NCBI GenBank assembly: GCA_019359125.1
Contig: JAHHHY010000008.1
Coordinates: 186,001 to 250,000 of the forward strand
Direction: 5' to 3'
Origin: Pleurocapsa minor GSE-CHR-MK 17-07R
Lineage (GTDB): Bacteria; Chloroflexota; Anaerolineae; Aggregatilineales; Phototrophicaceae
DNA length: 64,000 nt
Below are positions 35,821 to 44,579 of this stretch, in pieces. Both the position numbers and the translations under genes were made by a program. The notes under the pieces are model-generated. The model saw only the letters and a program-made list of their open reading frames with translations, did not search any database and was not told where the DNA came from. The number at the start of each line of letters is the position of its first letter. The stretch's first letter is position 1.

Positions 35821-35854
35821 TAATCGCCACTCCAACCGGGGTGGCGATTATTTT
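35821..35854 (+). terminator. Terminator of the small transcript
   Basis: A perfect 10-bp stem (35821-35830 with 35841-35850) and TTTTA tail. Confidence 0.85.
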
Positions 35855-35871
35855 ATGGACATGGCGACAAA

Positions 35872-35904
35872 AAAGGCGCGCATCCGGACTGGATGCGCGC
35901 CTTT
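35872..35904. terminator. Strong bidirectional terminator
   Basis: A perfect 14-bp stem (35872-35885 with 35891-35904) and a 5-nt loop. On the minus strand it is followed by a T6 run and serves the secreted Ig-like protein gene ending at 35929. Confidence 0.88.
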
Positions 35905-35928
35905 CGTTTATGTGGATGATGCGGCGGA

Positions 35929-37116
35929 TCAGCCGCTGATGGTGACCGTCTGCGTGGCGGTGGATTCCGCGCCATTGGCATCACGCGCCGTCAGCGTGTA
36001 GGTGACGGTGGTGGTGGCCGCATCGGGCAGCGGGATCGAGACCGATCCAGACACAGGCAGCGAGACATAGGTCAGGCCGCTCATGCTGTCGGGCATCGAC
36101 TCGCTGATCTGCACGGTCGCGGCATCGGGCACGTTCCACGTGATGTTGACTGAGCTGCCGGGCGGCAGTTCCGTCGGCGTCACGGTGAACAGCTGGATGG
36201 CCGGGCCCAGCGGGGCGGGCGGGGCAGTCGGCGGCTGGGTGGTGGGCAGCACGGCCGGCAGCGGCGTAGCGACAACCTCACCCGACGGCGTTGCTTCGCC
36301 AATCGGCGCGACGGCTTCCATCGTCGTTTCAGGCACGGGCAGCGTTTCTGAAGTGGCCACAGCAGCAGGCTCCATGCCTTCAAACAGCACGCTCAGGCGG
36401 GCGCTGGCATACACTTCGCCGCTGATCACATTGACCAGCGTCAGCTTGAGCTGCACCGGGCCGGGCTGCTGGGGCATCTGCGGCTGCACGGCGCCCACGG
36501 CCGACGAGGGCACGTAGTACACCGCGCGCGGCAGCTCGACATTGACTTCGGTGCCGTCAGACTGCACCTGCGTGAACACCAGCTGGCTGTTCAGCGGGCG
36601 ATTCTCGACTTCCCAGCTCACTTCCACGCGGGCGCGGCCCCGGCGCACATCGGCTTCCACCAGCGGTGCGCTGCTGGTTTCGAAGCTGAGGATGGCGGGC
36701 GTGCCGGTCGTTTCGAGGACGGGAATGGTCAGATACCGCTGATCGACGATGTTGCGGCCCTGCACCAGCGAGATGCGGAAGGTCGGCGGGGCGAAGCTCT
36801 GGGTGTCACCGAGCATCACTTCGCGCTCGCCCACCGGGGCGATGGCTTCGCGGGTGTCCCAGGCGGCAGTCCAGCCGTTCTGGCGCCAGGTCTCCACAGT
36901 CACGGACTGGTTGCTGGCGACGTTGACGATGTGCCACGACAGCGTGACCGGCGTCTCGCCGGCCTCCAGCTCTGCCAGGGTAATTTCATCGAGGGAAGCA
37001 GAAAAAGCGACAATAGCAGGGATATTCTGGCTGGTCTGTGCACTGATGCCGCTAACCGTAGCGAAACCGAGCGCAAGGACCGCAAGCAGGATCACCCAAA
37101 AATGACGGGATCGCAT
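35929..37116 (-). CDS. Secreted Ig-like-fold protein of unknown function
   Basis: A 395-residue protein with a clear signal peptide (FWVILLAVLALGFATVSGIS, cut near SAQ). The mature part has beta-rich segments, a Pro/Thr/Ala-rich linker around residues 265-300, and a C-terminal 90-residue domain resembling a bacterial Ig or fibronectin-type fold (GPAIQLFTVTPTELPPGSSV, ITWNVPDAATVQIS). It may bind the cell surface or another protein. The start is supported by AAAGGAGTACGC. No enzymatic motif was seen. Confidence 0.75.
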   Translation of the reverse strand: MRSRHFWVILLAVLALGFATVSGISAQTSQNIPAIVAFSASLDEITLAELEAGETPVTLSWHIVNVASNQSVTVETWRQNGWTAAWDTREAIAPVGEREVMLGDTQSFAPPTFRISLVQGRNIVDQRYLTIPVLETTGTPAILSFETSSAPLVEADVRRGRARVEVSWEVENRPLNSQLVFTQVQSDGTEVNVELPRAVYYVPSSAVGAVQPQMPQQPGPVQLKLTLVNVISGEVYASARLSVLFEGMEPAAVATSETLPVPETTMEAVAPIGEATPSGEVVATPLPAVLPTTQPPTAPPAPLGPAIQLFTVTPTELPPGSSVNITWNVPDAATVQISESMPDSMSGLTYVSLPVSGSVSIPLPDAATTTVTYTLTARDANGAESTATQTVTISG

Positions 37117-37207
37117 GGCGTACTCCTTTAAAGAATGAGCAGTGTTCTCTTGAACAATAATAGCCTGACAATTGATTTCGTTACAAATACACGCGTGAAA
37201 ACGCAGG

Positions 37208-37579
37208 CTATGCGGTGGGAATGCCGCCGATGCTGTTGAGGGCTGTCTCGCGCAGTAGGCTGGCCGAGATCGGCTTGACGAGGTAAGTGTCGCCGCTGCG
37301 CAGGGTGATTGAGGCGCTCATGCCCTGATGCGCAGTGGCCACGATGACACGCGTATTCGACAGGTGCGGCTGCTCGTAGATGTATCTGAGGATTTCTGTG
37401 CCGGAGATGCGTGGCAGGCGCAGATCCAGCAGGATCAGGTTCGGGGCATACTGATTCAGCAGCTGGATGGCAGTCTCACCATCGGCTGCTTCCACCGCCT
37501 CAAATCCTACCGTCTTGAGCACCTGACGAAACACCTCCCGGCTGGAGGTATCATCGTCAATAATTAAGACCTGCCGCAT
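37208..37579 (-). CDS. Single-domain response regulator (CheY-like receiver)
   Basis: A 123-residue receiver domain with no output domain. Acidic pocket residues are in VLIIDDDTSS, the phospho-accepting aspartate in LILLDLRLP (near residue 54), the threonine in VIVATAHQG and the conserved lysine in YLVKPIS. It would act through protein contacts in a phosphorelay. No histidine kinase gene is nearby. The start is the ATG at 37579; the preceding TTG is less likely. Confidence 0.9.
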   Translation of the reverse strand: MRQVLIIDDDTSSREVFRQVLKTVGFEAVEAADGETAIQLLNQYAPNLILLDLRLPRISGTEILRYIYEQPHLSNTRVIVATAHQGMSASITLRSGDTYLVKPISASLLRETALNSIGGIPTA

Positions 37580-37626
37580 CAATCCACACTTGCTGACGCT
37601 AAAACCGCGAATACTGCCTGTGTTTC

Positions 37627-37649
37627 CCGCTATCTATACAGTATAGCGG
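37627..37649. promoter_or_regulatory. Near-palindrome upstream of the response regulator gene
   Basis: CCGCTAT (37627-37633) and ATAGCGG (37643-37649) flank a TATACAGTATA core. It lies 47 bases before the response regulator gene and may be an operator or a weak terminator. Nothing else is visible in this 180-base gap. Confidence 0.3.
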
Positions 37650-37762
37650 TTTTGGAAAATTGCTAACACAGTGCTATTTTATCAGCATACTAGCCCATAT
37701 TCCCCCCTGTTACAGGGTGAATATTACACTTTCATCCCTTTTTCGGAAACATAAAGAAATAA

Positions 37763-39223
37763 TTAACCAAAGCGCAGGCCAGACTGGGCGCGTGCATTAA
37801 GCAGGTCGCGCACCCGCGCCAGGTCATCAGCCACGATCAGGTCGAACCACACATTTGGGAAGCGATCGCGCACGGCGGCGCGCATGGTATCCACCATTTC
37901 CGGCTGGGCCAGCACCGTCACGGCCAGGCTCTTGTTGTTCGGGATGATCTCGATCAGCTCGAAGCGCGTGGTGAACATTGGGCGGAAGCGCGACCAGTAC
38001 GCGGTGGCCGTCTCGAAGAACCAGCGCGTGTCCAGGCCGGGAGCCAGCATCAGCATGTGGAAATCGGCCTGCCCGCGAATGGGAGCCGGGCCAGACATGG
38101 TCGGCGTCATCGGGATGGGTGTGCCGGCCCCCATCACTTCCAGCGGCGGCACCTCTTTCAGGATCGGCCCCAGGTCGCCCAGCCTGCCGATGGCGGGCGC
38201 GGTCGTCGGCTGGAAGTAGTCATCTTCCTTCCACAGCGATACGCCGAAGAACCACGGCGGCGCTTGCTGGGCGCTCCAGTCAAACATGGCGACAGTCGCC
38301 TCGGCCTGGCTGTCCAGGTTGTAAGGGGGATAGCGCGTATCCTGCTGATAGGTCTGGTCGCGGAAGCCATAGATGCCGCCTTCGGTGCCCACCACCGGCA
38401 CATTGGCCGTGCCAAACAGCGCGGCGGTGCGCTCGTTGAACATGCGCCCCATGGCGATCAGCCCGACCGGGTCGCCGTAGGGCGTGGTGGGGGTGCCGCC
38501 GTACACGGTGCGGCCGGGGTCATTGGCCTGGCAGATCGGGTCATACGGATACTCGAAATGCCAGCCCGGCTCGCGGGCGCGCTGAAGCTCGGGCGGCCGG
38601 GCGCTCAAGGGGCCGCCGCCCGGCACTTCCTGATAAAAGTGATTGAGGATATACGGGTGGGTGGCGCAGTAGGCGCCGCTGGCCAGGATGCGCGTGAAGC
38701 GGTCGCGGTGGTTGGCGGCCAGATAATTCAGGAAGGCGTCCATCCACAGCACGCTGGAGCGATCCGGCGTGTCGGCCTCGGCCAGCGGGATGAATCCCGG
38801 GTAGCCGCCAAATGCCAGGATGTACTCAGCCCAGTTCAGCCAGTTTTCCATCAGCGGGGCGATCACGTTCTGCGTATCCTGCCAGGTGGGGTTGAAGCCT
38901 TCCGGCCATTCCACGCCCAGGTTGGGCTCGTTGTAGAACTCGAACCATTTGACGCCCGCGCGGATGAACGGGTCGGTGATGTTTTGCAGGTCGCGGCTGA
39001 ATGGCCCCGCGCCATAGCGACCCAGATAGATGCGCATGACCGGCGTGATGCCCAGACGCATGAACTCTACCGCGTCGTCCAGAAAGTCGGTGGTCGCGCA
39101 CACCAGCTTGACCCAGCCCATGCCGGCGTTGGTGTAGCGGGAAAACTCGACCGGCGTTTGAAAGGCACTGATGACGTGCAGCCCACGGGGATTGCGTGAC
39201 CACTGGAATTCGTCAAGGCGCAT
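37763..39223 (-). CDS. Glycoside-hydrolase-like TIM-barrel protein
   Basis: A 486-residue protein resembling clan-A glycoside hydrolases. The acid/base glutamate is in FEFYNEPNLGVEW (near residue 95), and a nucleophile-like glutamate is in VPVVGTEGGIYGF (near residue 265). Both are at the expected strand ends. About 100 C-terminal residues (after ADFHMLMLAPGLD) form an extra domain that I do not recognise. No signal peptide was found, which is unusual for a polysaccharide-cleaving enzyme. The substrate is unknown. Confidence 0.7.
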   Translation of the reverse strand: MRLDEFQWSRNPRGLHVISAFQTPVEFSRYTNAGMGWVKLVCATTDFLDDAVEFMRLGITPVMRIYLGRYGAGPFSRDLQNITDPFIRAGVKWFEFYNEPNLGVEWPEGFNPTWQDTQNVIAPLMENWLNWAEYILAFGGYPGFIPLAEADTPDRSSVLWMDAFLNYLAANHRDRFTRILASGAYCATHPYILNHFYQEVPGGGPLSARPPELQRAREPGWHFEYPYDPICQANDPGRTVYGGTPTTPYGDPVGLIAMGRMFNERTAALFGTANVPVVGTEGGIYGFRDQTYQQDTRYPPYNLDSQAEATVAMFDWSAQQAPPWFFGVSLWKEDDYFQPTTAPAIGRLGDLGPILKEVPPLEVMGAGTPIPMTPTMSGPAPIRGQADFHMLMLAPGLDTRWFFETATAYWSRFRPMFTTRFELIEIIPNNKSLAVTVLAQPEMVDTMRAAVRDRFPNVWFDLIVADDLARVRDLLNARAQSGLRFG

Positions 39224-39252
39224 CGGGGGAAATCCTCGTTAATTGGATATGA

Positions 39253-39283
39253 AAACAGGGGCATAGTGTCGCTGCCCCTGTTT
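39253..39283 (-). terminator. Terminator of the VWA stalk gene
   Basis: A 10-bp stem (39253-39262 with 39274-39283) followed on the minus strand by TTTTC, just downstream of the VWA gene stop. Confidence 0.75.
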
Positions 39284-39311
39284 AAAACGCGTTCGAATGG
39301 CCGCCACAGGC

Positions 39312-42071
39312 TTACGAGCGTTTGCGGCGTGCAAAAGAGAACACCGCCAGGGCCAGCGCGATCAGCGTGCCGGCAGCGCAGACAGGCACCAGCAGCGAGC
39401 CGGTGGTGTCGGCAGACTGGCCATCCGCGATGACAGTCACCAGTGTCGCCTGCGGCGAGGGCGTCTCGCGGGCAGGCGCTTCGGCCGATGCAGTCTCTTC
39501 GGGCTGCGGATCATCGGTCGAAGTGCTGACAGCGGCCTGCGCCATCGCCAGCGTCTCGATGGCCTCGGCGGTCGCTGTGGCCCCGCTGCGTGCATTGATC
39601 GTCTCGCGGGCGCCGATAGTCTGTTGCGCGACAGCCGTGGCGGTGGCAAACTGCGCCCCCGTGGTCGCCGTGGCGTCAATATTGGCCTGTGCGGTGCCAG
39701 TCGCGCGGGCGGCGGCGGTCGCGGTCGACAGCGCGTCCACCGTCTGCTGCTGCTCGACGACGAGGGTCTCCAGCATGGCGCGGGTGGCGGTCTGCTGCGA
39801 CTGGGCGGTGGTGGTGGCCAGGCTGGCGGCCAGCGCCGTGCCCGTGGCATTAACATCGGCCAGTGTGGTGGCGCGCGCATTGGCTGTCTGTGTGCCCTGC
39901 ACGGCCTGCGTCGCCGCGACCAGTGTGCCGCGTGCGCGCTCAGTGGCGCGGGCGTCGTTGGTCTGCTGGGCTTGCAGGCGCGCTTCGGCGTTGCTGGTGG
40001 CCAGCGCGTCGCGGGTGGCAGCCAGCGCCTGCGTGCGGCTGATGGCATTGGCGGTGGCGCGGGCATCGGCCGTCGCGGCGGCAGCGGCATCAAAGGTGGC
40101 TGTTCCCGCAGCGCTGGTGGCCAATGCAGCCGCATCAGCCGTCAGGATATCCGCTGTGGCCGTCTGCGCGAGGAGTACGGATTCGGTCGTGCTGGTGGCG
40201 GCCAGCGCCAATTCAATGGCCGCTACGGTGGCCGTCCCCGCCGACGCGGTTGCCGCAAGCGAGGTTTGCTCGGCCTGTGCGGTGCCTGTCTGCGCGGCGG
40301 CGACCTGCGTGCCCAGCGCCTGCATCGTGCCCGTTTGGGCGACGGCCTGCTGCTGCGCCTGGCTGGTTGCCGCCTGCTGCGTGGCGTCTGCGTCTGCGGC
40401 AGACTGCGTGATAGCCGCCTGGGCGGTGCCCGTTTGTGCCTGGGCCAGCTGCTGCGCCTGCGTGCCAACGGCCTGGGCGGTACCCGTCGCCGCGCTGTTC
40501 AGCGTGGCCGTGAAGGTCGCCGTGGCTGTAGGGGTCGCGCTGGGTGTAGGCGTATTGCTCGGTGTGTGGCTGGGCGTCAGCGTGGCGGTCGGCGCGAGGG
40601 CCGTCGCGGTCTGATAAGGCGCGTCGCTGATGGTGAACGGAATGCGCAGCTCGCCATGCAGGCCGGTCGCGCTGTCCGCCGCGATAAACAGCTCGTGCGC
40701 GCCCGGAGACAGGCTGAGCGGACGGATCGTCACGCCCCACGGCTCGCGCACCAGATGCGCAAGGTCGACGCCATCGATGAAGACGGCCACGTGATTCACT
40801 GGCGACTGGCTGGTGAAGCTGAAATCGACGCGGTTGTCCTCGCTGATGACGCCGCCGCTTTCCAGCCCGGTCACGTTGATGAGGATGGGCAGCTCGGCAA
40901 TCTCTAACGGCGCCGTGACCTGCGCGGCATCGCCATCCTCGTCGGTGGCGGACACCGTCAGGGCATATGCGCCAGGGCCAAACAGATACGGGTCGATGTC
41001 CAGCGTGAAGGGCGGCTCGGACTGTTCGCTGATGGGCGTCTCATCAATCGTGAAGCCGACGCTCGTCAGCGGGTCATCGGCCAGCACTTCGGCGGTGATG
41101 GTCACCGGCTCGGCAATTGGCCTGGCCGGGAAATCGGGCAGCGAGATGATTGGCACGGGCACCGGCGCGCGGAAGCTGAAGTCGTCGGTCAGCGTGGCCC
41201 CGTCGGCATCGGCCTGGAGCGTGAGGGTATACTCGGTTCCATCGGCGGGCAGGTCGCACGCCAGCGTGATGACATACTGGCTGGAGAGCAGGCGGCCCAG
41301 CTCGGTATAGATGCCTGCCAGCTCGTCCGCGGTGGGGCTTTCGGTGTACTGGCCGCCCGTGGCCGCCGAGACATCCTGCAAAAAGGCGCGGTCTGGGCCG
41401 AAGCCCAGCCCGATGGTGTACACGGTGATGAAGCGTTCGCCTGCCAGCGCCAGCACGTCGGCCGGCGTGACGCTGCTCAGCCCGCCAAATTCGGCCCCGT
41501 CAGACAGCAGGATGACCACGCGCCGGTCGATGCTGGCATCCGCGGCCAGATTGATGGCGTCAAAGGTGCCTTGGTAGAGCGCCGTCTGCCCGTCGTTGGT
41601 GATGCTGTCGATGGCGGCCAGAACGGCCTCATGGTCGGTCGTGACCGGCTGCAGGACCTGCGCGCTGCTGGCGAAGGTGACGACGCCTACCGAGTCGGTG
41701 GGGCGCAGCGACTCGACATACAGGCGGGCTGCCTGTCGGGCCAGCTCGAGCGGCTGGCCGATCATGCTGTCGCTGACATCGATGGCCAGCACCGTGGCAA
41801 AGGTAATATCGTCCTCGCTCACATTGACCACGTCAGAAACGACGCACGCCTGCCCGCCCTCGCCTGTGATGCTGAAATTTGCTTCGCTCAGTCCGTCTAT
41901 CGGTTGTCCGCTGGCCTGCTCGACATTGGCCGTCAGGATAATTTCGGGAAACTGCGAGGTATTGGCGCCGGTCACTTCCAGCATCGGGCCGCCGCCTTGT
42001 GCCAGCACGAATCCCGCGGCGATGGCAGCGCCCAGCGTAAGAAGGGTGGGACGTATGAAAGCGTGCAGCAT
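39312..42071 (-). CDS. Surface-anchored von Willebrand A protein with Ala/Thr/Gln stalk
   Basis: A 919-residue exported protein. A signal peptide (residues 1-25) precedes a beta segment and a VWA domain (about 93-265) whose metal-ion site is LAIDVSDSM (DxSxS). Two or more Ig-like segments follow to about residue 500. Then a long low-complexity stalk (about 505-865) rich in Ala, Thr and Gln uses repeated words such as AQTGTAQA and GTAQA. The protein ends in a membrane span (LVPVCAAGTLIALALAVFSF) and a basic tail (ARRKRS). The layout suggests an adhesive head on a surface stalk. The start at 42071 gives the signal peptide; the longer frame does not. Confidence 0.82.
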   Translation of the reverse strand: MLHAFIRPTLLTLGAAIAAGFVLAQGGGPMLEVTGANTSQFPEIILTANVEQASGQPIDGLSEANFSITGEGGQACVVSDVVNVSEDDITFATVLAIDVSDSMIGQPLELARQAARLYVESLRPTDSVGVVTFASSAQVLQPVTTDHEAVLAAIDSITNDGQTALYQGTFDAINLAADASIDRRVVILLSDGAEFGGLSSVTPADVLALAGERFITVYTIGLGFGPDRAFLQDVSAATGGQYTESPTADELAGIYTELGRLLSSQYVITLACDLPADGTEYTLTLQADADGATLTDDFSFRAPVPVPIISLPDFPARPIAEPVTITAEVLADDPLTSVGFTIDETPISEQSEPPFTLDIDPYLFGPGAYALTVSATDEDGDAAQVTAPLEIAELPILINVTGLESGGVISEDNRVDFSFTSQSPVNHVAVFIDGVDLAHLVREPWGVTIRPLSLSPGAHELFIAADSATGLHGELRIPFTISDAPYQTATALAPTATLTPSHTPSNTPTPSATPTATATFTATLNSAATGTAQAVGTQAQQLAQAQTGTAQAAITQSAADADATQQAATSQAQQQAVAQTGTMQALGTQVAAAQTGTAQAEQTSLAATASAGTATVAAIELALAATSTTESVLLAQTATADILTADAAALATSAAGTATFDAAAAATADARATANAISRTQALAATRDALATSNAEARLQAQQTNDARATERARGTLVAATQAVQGTQTANARATTLADVNATGTALAASLATTTAQSQQTATRAMLETLVVEQQQTVDALSTATAAARATGTAQANIDATATTGAQFATATAVAQQTIGARETINARSGATATAEAIETLAMAQAAVSTSTDDPQPEETASAEAPARETPSPQATLVTVIADGQSADTTGSLLVPVCAAGTLIALALAVFSFARRKRS

Positions 42072-42172
42072 AGCGATTCGTGCTCCGCGATTGTCACAAA
42101 AAAGAAGCGTTCTATTTGACCTTTGAAGCGCGAGTCTAACAGAAATCCCCTGACGCGGCAAAATGCGGACGC

Positions 42173-42922
42173 TCAGGCATTGGCCTGTTCATCAAGGGCG
42201 CGCAGCAGGCTTTCATAGGCGGCATTCAGCTTCAGCATGGCTTCATTGGCCTCGGCTTCAGCGTTCAGGTCCGGGTGAAAGCGGCGTGCCAGATGCCGGT
42301 AGGCGGAGCGGATTTCCAGCGCCGATGCGCCGGGTGCAAGTCCCAGCAGGGCATACTGCTCGCTCAGCCGCGACTGCCCGGCCTGTTCGCGCAGGTCATC
42401 GTGCGCGGTGCCGCTGATGCCGCCAAAGTCGGCCACCAGCCATTCGCCATGCAGGCCCGGCAGATGGGTCTTCACGCGCCGCGCGCCCAGCCCGGCAAAG
42501 CTGACCGTGCTGCCGAACTGCGCCAGCCGTCGCACGCCCTCGCCGCGAAAGTGTACAGGGAAGATATAGGCCTCGTTCGAGTAGATTTCATAGGCGTAAA
42601 TGCTGCTGTTGTAGAGCGTGAACAGGCCTTCCATCCAGTCATCGGGCACATACAACTGCCCGTCTGACGGCAGCATCATATCCGCCCAAAGTACATACAG
42701 CGTGGCGATATTGCGCGAGGCGTTGTCGGCCAGCACGCCGCGAATCTCGTACAGGGGCAGCGCGCTGTCGATGAAGTGCGCGCTCACCTGCTGGCCGGTC
42801 GTGAGCTGGAACAGCACGATATCGACGCCGTTGTGCAGCATGCGCCCCAGCCGCCCGCTGGCGCGCAGCAGGTCGACAAACCAGGCGCTGGCAAAGCTGG
42901 TCTCGTAGCGGATATTTCCCAT
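42173..42922 (-). CDS. Protein with C-terminal J domain
   Basis: A 249-residue protein whose last 60 residues form a J domain (YALLGLAPGASALEIRSAYR, then HPD in RRFHPDLNAE), which stimulates DnaK ATPase. The 180 N-terminal residues (IRYETSFASAWFVDLLRASG onward) resemble nothing I know. In ordinary DnaJ the J domain is N-terminal. The start at 42922 has GGGAGCCGTA upstream; an in-frame TTG at 42934 is less likely. It lies downstream of the tandem methyltransferases on the same strand. Confidence 0.75.
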   Translation of the reverse strand: MGNIRYETSFASAWFVDLLRASGRLGRMLHNGVDIVLFQLTTGQQVSAHFIDSALPLYEIRGVLADNASRNIATLYVLWADMMLPSDGQLYVPDDWMEGLFTLYNSSIYAYEIYSNEAYIFPVHFRGEGVRRLAQFGSTVSFAGLGARRVKTHLPGLHGEWLVADFGGISGTAHDDLREQAGQSRLSEQYALLGLAPGASALEIRSAYRHLARRFHPDLNAEAEANEAMLKLNAAYESLLRALDEQANA

Positions 42923-42983
42923 TACGGCTCCCAAAGTCTCGTGTGTGTGGCTTTCCTGCCTGACGCTGTGCCGGCGCGACCTG

Positions 42984-44561
42984 TTACCCCACCAGCAGCG
43001 CCGACTTTGCCAGCACGTTCAGCATGCGCCCAATGTCGTGCTCCAGAGTCGCGTGTACCTGCGCCTCAGGCGTATGGGCCGGGATGACCAGCTGCCCGCG
43101 CATGGCCTCGACCAGCGCCTCGATATCGCGCGTGCCGTCCAGCAGCTGGATCAAGACGCGTGCTGTGGCGTCCAGCGGAACCGACTCGTGCCGCTGGCTG
43201 GTCACGCTGGTCGACTGTGCTGCCTGATAGCGGGCCAGCGCGCTGGCGATCGGCCGTTCAGAAAGCTGGCGGACACAGGGCACCTGTGATGCCCGGATAT
43301 CGATCATCGACTTGCTGCGCGAATACGCGGTCAGCGCATTGCCTGCGAACATCCCGGCATCGTGCGCGGCGCTGCGTGGCGACCCAAACGGCCAGGCGCG
43401 TTCGCGGGCCGCATGCGTCAGTTCCGGCAGGGTATAGGCCGCCGGATAGGCCTCGGCCAGCAGGTCGAAACAGGCCGCCGTAAACGGATCGGCCGTGCTG
43501 AATCCCTCGTTATGGCTGCTGACGAAACGGGCCACGCCGGGCTGGGCGTTTGCATCATCTGGCCTGCGCTGCATATCCGCCGCGAAACGCAGGCCTGTTA
43601 AACGCTGCGGGCTGAGCGCGCGGTCGATCGGCGCATCACGATGCACCAGCAGCGACTGGCGAAAGGCGCGCCCGCGCAGGAAGTCCATATACTGCTCGGT
43701 TTCCAGCGGGTCGGTGCTGAAGGTGGCCAGCCCGCGCTGGACCGACGCGGGCAGGTTGCTGCTCAGGCTGTGCGGCAGATACGCCTCAGACAGGAATTCC
43801 AGCCCGGCGGCATGGGCCTGTTCCACAAACTGCGAAAAATACAGCGCGCCGCTGGTCTCCAGCTCATCGTGAAACATGAACGCGTCTGCTTTGGTCGCCA
43901 GATACTCTGACTGGCCGGCCAGCGCCATGAAGTATGCGCGGGCACTGTCAAATTCGTGGCCGTCTGTCTCGTCGAGGATGCCATGTTCCGCAAACAGCGC
44001 CAGCACCTCGCGGGCGATGCGGATGCGCTCGTCCGGGTCGCTGATGCCGCGTGTGCGATAGCGCATCAGGTCGCGCCCCATGTAATGCACCGTCCAGCCG
44101 GGCAGCACGTTATAGCTGACATAGGCGACGCCGTCGGGCGACAGGCACGCTTTGGTAATCGCCAGCACCCGTGCGGCCACTGCGGGCGGCACCCACGAGT
44201 AGATGCCGTGCGCGATGATGTAATCGAACTGGCCCAGGCTGTCTATGTCCAGCGTCATGAAGTCTTCGGCCAGCAGGCGGATATTCGTCAGGCCCAGCGC
44301 ATCAACGGTCGACTGACCAATGGCGATCTGCGTCGCTGCGTAGTCCACGCCGACGCACAGGCTGTCCGGATACTGGCAGGCCAGTGGGATGATATTGCCG
44401 CCGGTGCCGCAGCCCAGATCCAGGATGCGCGCGTGCTCGACCGGCGCGGGGGAGAGCCCCAGCAGCGTGGCGAGGACATGCAGCCTGTCCGGGTGCGTCT
44501 GCGGAAAGACGCCATCCGGATACAGGATGCTGTCGTACGGGGTGTGCGCGGGTGGGGTCAT
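42984..44561 (-). CDS. SAM-dependent methyltransferase with regulatory domain (copy 1)
   Basis: A 525-residue protein with a Rossmann methyltransferase core near the N-terminus (motif I ILDLGCGTGGNIIPLA at about residue 45, then CVGVDYAATQ and FDYIIAHGIYSWVP). A long C-terminal half matches the methyltransferase-regulatory domain family (PF10119-like). The substrate is unknown; some family members act on protein or cell-surface targets. It is tandem to copy 2, with 18 bases between the genes. Confidence 0.85.
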   Translation of the reverse strand: MTPPAHTPYDSILYPDGVFPQTHPDRLHVLATLLGLSPAPVEHARILDLGCGTGGNIIPLACQYPDSLCVGVDYAATQIAIGQSTVDALGLTNIRLLAEDFMTLDIDSLGQFDYIIAHGIYSWVPPAVAARVLAITKACLSPDGVAYVSYNVLPGWTVHYMGRDLMRYRTRGISDPDERIRIAREVLALFAEHGILDETDGHEFDSARAYFMALAGQSEYLATKADAFMFHDELETSGALYFSQFVEQAHAAGLEFLSEAYLPHSLSSNLPASVQRGLATFSTDPLETEQYMDFLRGRAFRQSLLVHRDAPIDRALSPQRLTGLRFAADMQRRPDDANAQPGVARFVSSHNEGFSTADPFTAACFDLLAEAYPAAYTLPELTHAARERAWPFGSPRSAAHDAGMFAGNALTAYSRSKSMIDIRASQVPCVRQLSERPIASALARYQAAQSTSVTSQRHESVPLDATARVLIQLLDGTRDIEALVEAMRGQLVIPAHTPEAQVHATLEHDIGRMLNVLAKSALLVG

Positions 44562-44579
44562 CCAGTGTCCCGAACGGGC

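Larger units (their letters stand above)
35679..35854 (+). ncRNA. Free-standing structured small transcript with perfect SD (candidate)
   Basis: An expected RNA of about 176 nt runs from a promoter to its own terminator and precedes no plus-strand gene. It contains AAAGGAGGTGATC (35697-35709), complementary along 13 nt to the 3' end of 16S rRNA. A 12-codon ORF follows. Possible helices are AGACC/GGTCT (35690-35694 with 35750-35754), GTCTCC/GGAGAC (35740-35745 with 35793-35798), GGGT/ACCC (35736-35739 with 35804-35807) and GCGTG/CACGC (35777-35781 with 35788-35792). I do not recognise the family. Confidence 0.5.

Noticed and set aside
35679-35854. tRNA, 5S or signal-recognition RNA
   Set aside because: No T-loop sequence, CCA end, SRP tetraloop or 5S signature; structure does not fit a known class I recognise.
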